From the NCBI RefSeq assembly GCF_901000735.1, contig NC_081547.1:14152677-14216676 (forward strand): a stretch of 64,000 nt of DNA, given 5' to 3'. Position 1 is the first letter of the stretch, and every line of letters starts with the position of its first letter. The notes beneath the pieces were generated by a model, which worked only from the letters and a program-made list of their open reading frames with translations, ran no database searches and was not told where the DNA came from. Source of the DNA: Corylus avellana (Eukaryota > Streptophyta > Magnoliopsida > Fagales > Betulaceae). Shown piece by piece: positions 57,002-64,000 of the stretch. The translations under genes were made by a program, and so were the position numbers.

Positions 57002-58200
57002 TGAAAATCAAACACCCCCTTTCCTCGGGGTAACAGTCCTACTATGTCTATCCCCCATTGTGAGAAGGGCCATGGCAAGGAAATGGAGCTCAATTCCTCG
57101 GGTGGCTATTTGGATACGTTTACGAAACATTGGCAGTTGTCACAATTCCTGACCATTCACATTGAATCCCGATGCATGTTCGGCCAATAAAAGCCAACTC
57201 TCACGGCCTTGTGTGCTTGCATCCTTACTCTTGAATGACTTCCGCATACACCTTCATGAATTTCTCACAAAACATAATCTCCCTCTTCTTAGGAGATGCA
57301 CTTGGGAATAGGTAACATGAAACCCCGTTTATAGAGAGTTCCATTCACTATTATAAACCGAGCAGCTTTCGTCCTCAACTGCACTGCCTTTTTCCGATTT
57401 GTCGAGAGAGCCTTTTTCCAAGTACTCAACTATTTTGATGCCTATGCCGGCATTACTTCCAGTGTTAAAACTAATATCTTCTCGGTTATAACCGGCTGGA
57501 GCAAAATTTGAATGTTTTCCTTGGATTCTTCAACCTCACTGTGAGTAGCTGACCCCAATAGGGCCAACTGATCAACCTTCTCATTTTCTTCTCTCGCGAT
57601 TTTGGTTATGCAAAATTGTTTGAAACATTTCTGCATATCTTGTACTTGAGATAAGTATAGGTTCATTTTTAACCCCCCGAGCTTCGAACTCTCCTCAGAT
57701 ATGTCCAACAATTACTTGCGAGTCACTTCGGACTTCCACAAACTCGGCTCCCATCTCCCGGGCTAAGCTTAGTCTTGCCAGGACTACTTCATATTTGGCC
57801 TTGTTGTTGGTAGCTTTGAAATTCATCCTCAAAGAGCTACACAACTCTTCTCCATCTGGTGTAATCAACACCACTCTTGCTCCTCCATTCTTCTTTATGG
57901 ATGACCCATCCACATAAATCACCCATATGTCATGCCTCAGCCATTTAGATGATTCTGGTAAACTAGTGAATTTTGCCAAGAAATTTGTGAGGACTTATCC
58001 TTTAATGGCATTCTGAGGGATGTATTCGATGTCAAATTCCTCGAGCTCAATCGCCCAATTAGCTAGCCTTCCCGACAGATCTAACTTCTGAAGCACCTTC
58101 TTCAGTGGATACTCGATTAGGACTTGAATTAAGTGGGCATGAAAATATGGCTTAGGCTTTCTTGACGCAATCACCAAGGCAAAGGCCAGCTTCTTCATCT
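57002..58200 (-). pseudogene. Tat-lineage RNase H domains and linker
   Basis: 58198-57995 keeps the end of the first RNase H (KPYFHAHLIQVLIEYPLKKV ... WAIELEEFDIEY). 57979-57695 is a second, archaeal-type RNase H with VIYVDGSSIKKNGGARVVLI (Asp), NNKAKYEVVLARLSLA (Glu) and VEVRSDSQVIVG (Asp). Two RNase H domains in tandem are characteristic of the Tat lineage. 57442-57711 carries the tail in a shifted frame, and 57002-57440 the decayed zinc-finger part of integrase. Confidence 0.8.
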
Positions 58201-59532
58201 ACACATACCTTTCCTTGGCTCCTCGTACAGCTCAGCTGATGAAATAGATTGGCTTTTGTATGACATTCTCCTCCCTGATTAGTGCTGCACTAACCCCAGT
58301 TGGGGATACGGCTAAATACAAATACAACACTTTACCCGAGATTGTCCTACTCAATAGGGGTGCATTGGCCAGATAGTTCTTCAGTTGCTCAAAAGCTTGT
58401 TCACACTCCTCGGACTACTCAAATGATTTCCTCAAGATTTTGAAGAAAGGCAAGCATTTATCAGTGGACCGAGAGATGAACCTATTCAGCGCCGCAATCA
58501 TTCATGTTAGCTGTTGGAGTTGCTTCGTATTCTTTGGGGATTACATATCCAATACCGCTCGTATTTTCTCGAGATTTGCTTCTATTCCTCGATTTGATAC
58601 CATGTACCCAAGGAATTTTCCCGACAAGACCTCGAAATCATACTTCGCAAGGTTTAGCTTCATGCCATATTGCTTCAACGTCTTAAACATTTCTAGCAAA
58701 TCGTTTAAGTAATTGAGAGGAGACATGCTTTTGACCAGCATGTCATCTACATAAACCTCCCTGTTCCTCCTAATTTGCTCCATGAACATCTTGTTCACCA
58801 ACCTTTGATATGTGGCTCCTGCATTCTTCAAATCGAAGGGCATGACTTTGTAGCAGTATAACCCTCGGTCAGTGATGAAGGCAGTCTTTTCACTGTTAGC
58901 TTCATGCATGTAAATCTGGTTGTAACCAGAAAAAGCATCCATAAAATTAAGTAGCCCATACCCAGCTGTTGAATCGACCAATGTGTCAATTCATGGCAGT
59001 GGAAAAGTGTCTTTTGGGCATACTTTGTTGAGGTTGGTGAAGTCCACGCACATCCTCCATTTCCCTTTTGATTTCTTTACCAATACTTCATTGGTCAACC
59101 AATTGGGATAGTATACTTCTTCTATGAACCCATCCTGCAGCAATTTTTCCACCTCTTCAGTGATGGCCATGTTTTGCTCGGGAGTGAACTTTCTTCTCTT
59201 TTGCTTCACGGGCTTCATAGCAGGATCTGTGTTTAGCTGGTGAACAATTTTGCTTGGGTTGATTCGTGGCATGTCTTTGTGTGTCCATGTGAATACTTCC
59301 ATATTCTCCCGAAGAAAGCTGACCAGGCCCTTTCTGATCTCAAGAGTTAGCTGTGAGCTGATCTTCACTACTTTGCCTTCTCCTATTAGAATTTCTTCTA
59401 ATTCCTCAGCTGGCTCACCCTTTTGCTCATCTTCTTTCCTGCCACACACATTGCTAATTGACAATTCAACCGACCTCGAGGGTTTCTTCAACGATGTGTT
59501 GTAGCATTTTCTTACTGCTACTTGATCCCCCT
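58201..59532 (-). pseudogene. Tat-lineage reverse transcriptase
   Basis: 59532-58991 holds the entry region (VFTWTHKDMPRINPSKIVHQ, NWLTNEVLVKKSKGKWRMCV, DFTNLNKVCPKDTFPLP). 58981-58541 holds LNFMDAFSGYNQIYMHE, MPFDLKNAGATYQRLVNKMF and the YVDDMLVKS active site typical of Tat elements. In-phase stops occur and 58201-58540 is degraded. Upstream of 59532 the element is cut by the LTR starting at 59533, so gag and protease are outside the readable part. Confidence 0.88.
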
Positions 59533-60068
59533 TGATAAGTGCCAAAATCTTCATATTTTAGCCTTTAACTTATATCTGTTAATTTTTTAGTTTTGTTAGT
59601 TTGTGCAATTTTATTTCCTTTTTGTATTTTCTTGGTTTTATAGGTTGTTGGAAGAAAAGGAATCATTTATGGAAGTATCAAGCTTAAAGAGCAAATTTGG
59701 GAAAAGCTAGAGGTTCTGATAGTGCGATCAATCAAAGGGTTACTGCGCTCAAGCGCAATACCAACAAAATGACTGGACGAGCGCAGCCTTGCGCTCGTGT
59801 GCACAAGACGAAGGCTTGATCACAGACTTGCAATCAAGCGCACATGGGTTGCGATCGAGCGCACACGAGTCGCGATCGAGCGCACCCGTGCGTGAAGAGC
59901 TAGGTAGCAACTCCCTATTCCGGAAAGTCCTCTTTTTCAACCCTTCAAAACCCTAGGCAAACTGTAACTCAAAAGCTACGATTTCTAGGGTTTGTAGAGT
60001 GTTCCTAAGGCCTATAAATAGACCCTTAAGCCTTAGAATAGACACAATTCCAAGGAGAAGAATTGGAG
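59533..60068 (+). repeat. Partial LTR C (family of solo LTR A), cut by another insertion
   Basis: TGATAAGTGCCAAAATCTTC matches the start of the solo LTRs and the similarity runs to ccaaggagaagaattggag, with a TATA box (cctataaatagaccc at about 60012-60026) and the GATCGAGCGCA block (59715-59890). It then stops where TGTGACGATCC begins at 60069. Its right half is not in the window and may lie beyond 64000. Confidence 0.75.
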
Positions 60069-60547
60069 TGTGACGATCCGCTTGATAAAAGAATTGTTAA
60101 AAATTTTTCTTTTAAAAACCAATAACCCACAAGAAAGCAGATTGTCACAATGGCATGGCAATACCGCAGTATGCCACGAACCCATGCATTAACCTGATTG
60201 ACAATATCATAAGTCTCACAGAGTTATATACATCGTCCATGATTAATCAGAGTTTATATCTTTACAGCGGAACATAAATAACATAGACATAACTTAACAC
60301 ATTTGAGCTAACAATACATCTATGTGAATAATGTTTTACATACAAAAGAATGGCTAAACAAAGTGTCACATGCAACACGAGCCATATACAAAATACCAAC
60401 ATCTAAGCATATACATAAATGCTCTAACAAAAAGGACTAATAACTAGTCCAACAGAATCAACCCCGACGCATCTAGGCCTCGAACATGTGGCCCAAATAC
60501 ATGGCAACAAGATCCTCATCTACCGTCTCTGTACCTGCATCCACAAC
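60069..60547. repeat. Left part of an unassigned element (TGTGACGATCC...)
   Basis: Begins TGTGACGATCCGCTTG and contains an inverted partner aagcagattgtcac at 60135-60148, then AT-rich DNA without a gene. It is interrupted at 60548 by LTR D and appears to go on at 63292. A TG start inside another LTR suggests an LTR retrotransposon, but I cannot name it. Confidence 0.4.
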
Positions 60548-61654
60548 TGATAAGTGCTAAAATATTCATATTTTCAGCCCTTAACTTGCATGTTTTAATC
60601 CTTTGGTTTTGGTTAATTAGGTCATTTTAATTCCTTTTTGTGTTTTTCATACTTTTGTAGGCTTTTGAAGAAAATGAAGTAAATCTAGAAGATTTGGGCT
60701 CAAAGAGAGAATTTTGGAAAAGTTGGAGTTTCTGGTAGTGTGATCAATCGCAGGTGACTTGTGATCGATCGCACTTGCGATCGATCGCACACGGGTTGCG
60801 ATCGATCGCACCTGTGCGCTGGAGAATTCAAGAAGTTGTGGATAAATTCCCTTTCCTTCCATATTAGGGTTTTCGAACTCTCAATTGTAATAGGATTAAA
60901 ACTCTACGAAATTCCTAGGTTTACTAGTTTGTCAAGGACTTCTAAAGCCTATAAATAGACCTCTAAACCTCAAGAATAAACATCCTTGGAACATCCTTGG
61001 AAGAGGCACAACTTTGGGGAGAGGAATTGGAGGCTACCTTTCGGTTCTTTCTTTCCCTTTTCTTTTTAGTTTTATTTTCATTATGTGTAACTAACTCTTA
61101 AGGAGGACTAGATTGAAGCCCTAATTATGTTTATTTAATATTTCAATGTTGGCGCCTTTGTGATGATCATGTTGTGATATTTAACTTGATTAATTCCTGT
61201 TTTCATGAATTCCTTATATGTATGTGACTGTCCATTATATGCATGTGGTATGGACTAGTTAGTTAAATCAATTTGGATGAACGAGTCCTGGGTTTAACAT
61301 AAGTAACAAAAGAATCCACACCGCAGTTCTTGGGTTAATCAACATGGGGAACCGGGAGTATACACCCATGCCCTAGGCCTCATGTGTTTGTCGATTTCCA
61401 TAGAACATATGCTTTTTTAAAGAACAACTTAGTATACACCCATGCTAAATCCTTTAGGAAAGAAAAGAGTTAGAGTATACACCCATTCCTAACTCGTTGC
61501 TTAGGAAAATCTATAGCTTAAGGAGTATACACCCATGCCCTTAGGTTGACAAACATTAGATATACATAACATGATCAAAACATTGGCATATTGCCATATT
61601 ATCTAAATATAATTAGTGGTGGATATCAAAGCCCTGCATTTACCTTTACTTTAT

Positions 61655-61775
61655 NNNNNNNNNNNNNNNNNNNNNNNNNNNNNNNNNNNNNNNNNNNNNN
61701 NNNNNNNNNNNNNNNNNNNNNNNNNNNNNNNNNNNNNNNNNNNNNNNNNNNNNNNNNNNNNNNNNNNNNNNNNNN
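61655..61775. other. Assembly gap (121 N)
   Basis: 121 N directly before a (TA)n tract in LTR D. Its length differs from the three 100-N gaps, so it was probably sized from a read or map estimate. Confidence 0.97.
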
Positions 61776-61913
61776 TATATATATATATATATATTTTCTT
61801 AATATCAAATCTGTGACAATTTGATATTTTTAATTAATTCTAAACAAAATCACAATCTCCGTGGGTTCGACCTCGTACTTGCTGTGCTATACTATTGTTT
61901 TGATCTTGTGCAC

Positions 61914-63228
61914 TAATAAGTGCTAAAATATTCATATTTTCATCCCTTAACTTGCATGTTTTAATCCTTTGGTTTTGGTTAATTAGGCCATTTTACTTCC
62001 TTTTTGTATTTTCTTTGCTTTTGTAGGCTTTTGGAAGAAAATGAAGTAAATCTGGAAGATTTGGACTCAAAGAGAGATTTTTGGAAAAATTGGAGTTTCT
62101 TTTGGTGTGATCGATCACAGGAGACTGTGATCGATCGCACATGGGTTGCGATCGATAGCACCTGTGCGCTGGAGAATTCTAGAAGCTGCGGACAGACTCC
62201 CTTTCCTTCCATATTAGGGTTTTCCAACTCCCAATTGTAATAGGATTAAAACCCTACAAAATTCCTAGGTTTACTTGTATAACAAGGACTTCTAAAGCCT
62301 ATAAAGAGACCTCTTAGCCTCTAGGAATAGGTGTGGAGAAAGAAGCACAAGCTCTGGAAAGGAACTGAAGGCTGAATCAAGAGGAGTTTGGGTTTTTCTT
62401 CTCTTCCACCCTTTTATTTTGATTATGTAGTTTATATTTTATTTAAGGCTAGATTGAAGCCCTAGTTATGTTTAATTAATATTTCAATATTGGAGCCTTT
62501 GTGATGATCTTGTTGTGCTATTTAACTTGATTAATACCTGCTTGCATGAATTCCTCATGTGTGTGTGCCTGATCAACATGTGCATGTGGTATGGACTAGT
62601 TAGTTAGATCAATTTGGATGACCGAGTCCTGGGTTTAACTTAAGTAACAAAAGAATCCACACCACGATTCTTGGGTTAATCAACATGGGAAACCGGGAGT
62701 ATATACCCATGCCCTAGGTCTCGTGTGTTTGTCGATTTTCATAGAACATATGCTTTTCCAAAGAACAACTTAGTATATATATGCTTTTCTAAAGAACAAC
62801 TTAGTATATACCATGCTAAATCCTTTAGGAAAGAAAAGAGTTAGAGTATACACCCATGCCTAACTCGTTGCTTAGGAAAATCTATAGCTTAAGGAGTATA
62901 CACCCATGCCCTTAGGTTGGCAAACATTAGATATGCATAACATGATCAAAGCATTGGCATATTGTTATATTAGCTTAATATAATTAATGGTGGATATCAA
63001 AACCCTAATCCTTTTTAGTTTTTGTTTATCTTTTATTTTATTGAATTCAATCGTGACAATTGAATTTTATCTTTTAATTAAATAGGAATCTACTTCTAAA
63101 CATAATTTACCAATCCTCGTGGGAATGATCTCGTATTTGCCTACTATACTATTGTTTTGATCTTTTGCACTTGTGAGTTAAAACGTACAATTATTTACCT
63201 ATTAATTTAGGTAGATTTTTGCACAACA
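61914..63228 (+). mobile_element. Solo LTR E nested in LTR D (1315 bases, TSD TGCAC)
   Basis: TAATAAGTGCTAAAATATTC (terminal TG mutated to TA) ... GCACAACA is flanked by TGCAC on both sides (61909-61913 and 63229-63233). After it, LTR D resumes with ttgcgagttaaaacgta. It carries a short GATCGATCGCA block (62105-62165) and the TATACACCCATGCC array (62699-62910), within which a 30-odd-base segment (tatgcttttc..aaagaacaacttagtata) is duplicated at 62749-62808. Confidence 0.9.
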
Positions 63229-63291
63229 TGCACTTGCGAGTTAAAACGTACTAAATATTATCTATTAATTTATGTAGTATTTGGCACAACA

Positions 63292-64000
63292 GTATTGTCT
63301 GCACCATGGGAATCACCACCACCCATGATGCAAGCGGATTTATGAGCCCGCCGTCTCTATGAAATAGAGACGCTTAGTAGTATAGAACTCACTAGGCTTT
63401 CCAAAATAAACCATCATTTGAAAACATACTAAATCAGCTGTGAGAGTATACGTAAGCCCGATCTTCCGCTCTCAGGCATGCGCATACTAACCCATCTAAC
63501 TTTATACATACTTACAAATTATATAGCTTAGTTACACCTATAGACATGCATTCACTATTTTGGGTGAACACAAATCCATAAGCATAGCTAGTCAATAAAA
63601 CATATTGAAAGTCATTATATATCATCTTATACAACTATTCATATCAATATATATTATGCTCAATTGCATCTCCTGCGCATAAGCATACAGATATGCCTAG
63701 TATAAAAAATCATCATATGCAACCATTTATATCAATATACGTTGTGTGCAGTTGCATCTCCTGCACATAGGCATACTGATACACCTGGTAAGAGATCATA
63801 TAAAACCAATCATCATTATCATAAAATCATATGCTATGCATGCTCATGCAACATCATCTCCTCATATCATCCATACATATACATATATAATATCATCTCC
63901 TTCATATCATCCACCATGCATATATACATAATATAACATCATCTCCTTCATATCATCTGCCATGCACATATACATAATATAACATTATCTCCTTCATATC
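63292..64000. repeat. Right part of an unassigned element, ending in short tandem repeats
   Basis: No gene. 63620-63790 holds two diverged copies of about 105 bases (catctcctgcgcataagcatac... and catctcctgcacataggcatac...). From about 63858 to the window end, units of about 50 bases built on 'atatacataatataacatcatctccttcatatcatc' repeat. It may be the continuation of the element at 60069-60547. Confidence 0.5.

Larger units (their letters stand above)
60548..63291 (+). mobile_element. LTR D of the same family, holding a nested solo LTR
   Basis: Starts TGATAAGTGCTAAAATATTC and ends TTTGGCACAACA at 63291, with solo LTR E inserted at 61914-63228 and 121 N inside. TATA box at about 60948-60957. 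The bases flanking it (ACAAC on the left, GTATT on the right) do not match, unlike its relatives, so its two ends may come from different events. Confidence 0.7.

Noticed and set aside
61591..61824. Frames running across the 121-N block
   Set aside because: Artefacts of translating N and (TA)n.

Overview
This is a plant nuclear window, most likely from a woody eudicot. It has an intron-rich triterpene (oxidosqualene) cyclase gene, plant Ty3/gypsy elements of the Athila and Tat lineages, a Copia relic, CACTA-like sequence and MITEs. I see no tRNA, rRNA or prokaryotic features. Four runs of N mark scaffold gaps: 5859-5958, 9614-9713 and 27162-27261 (each exactly 100) and 61655-61775 (121).

Layout. 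1-935: 5' end of a minus-strand Tat-type element (gag fragment, PBS, LTR). 961-6111: plus-strand Athila-type element with gag only, a decayed reading frame and no pol. 6112-11220: AT-rich DNA with MITEs and a hairpin beside a gap. 11307-25054: the one clearly intact host gene, an 18-exon oxidosqualene cyclase of 758 codons. All its splice junctions can be read and its long introns are loaded with MITEs, an LTR fragment and a Copia relic. 25361-27161: CACTA-like DNA packed with TGACGTG...CACGTCA palindromes. After a 100-N gap, 27262-32995 repeats 19969-25700 almost base for base, giving a second cyclase copy with exons 3-18 only. This is either a very young tandem duplication or two haplotype contigs placed end to end.

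33000-64000 is a nested retrotransposon graveyard. A minus-strand Tat-lineage element (pol at 56560-59532 and 43323-43655, plus an opposite-strand extra ORF at about 38620-42577) was split inside its integrase by a 12.9-kb Athila element (43661-56554, TSD GGTTT). That Athila element carries a solo LTR (47829-49182, TSD CTCGA). Related solo LTRs sit at 36678-38060 (TSD GTAAG), 39509-40838 (TSD CTGAA) and 61914-63228 (TSD TGCAC, nested in another LTR at 60548-63291), with a partial copy at 59533-60068. Several families here share a GC-rich module of CTCGAG/CGATCG palindromes.

The only host metabolism visible is triterpene scaffold formation by the cyclase. Everything else is mobile DNA that has expanded its introns and flanks. 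The most distinctive points are the altered active-site motifs of the cyclase, the duplicate across the gap, a captured F-box/LRR-like exon inside a PIF/Harbinger-type element in intron 2, the palindrome arrays of the CACTA-like element, and the antisense ORF of the Tat element.
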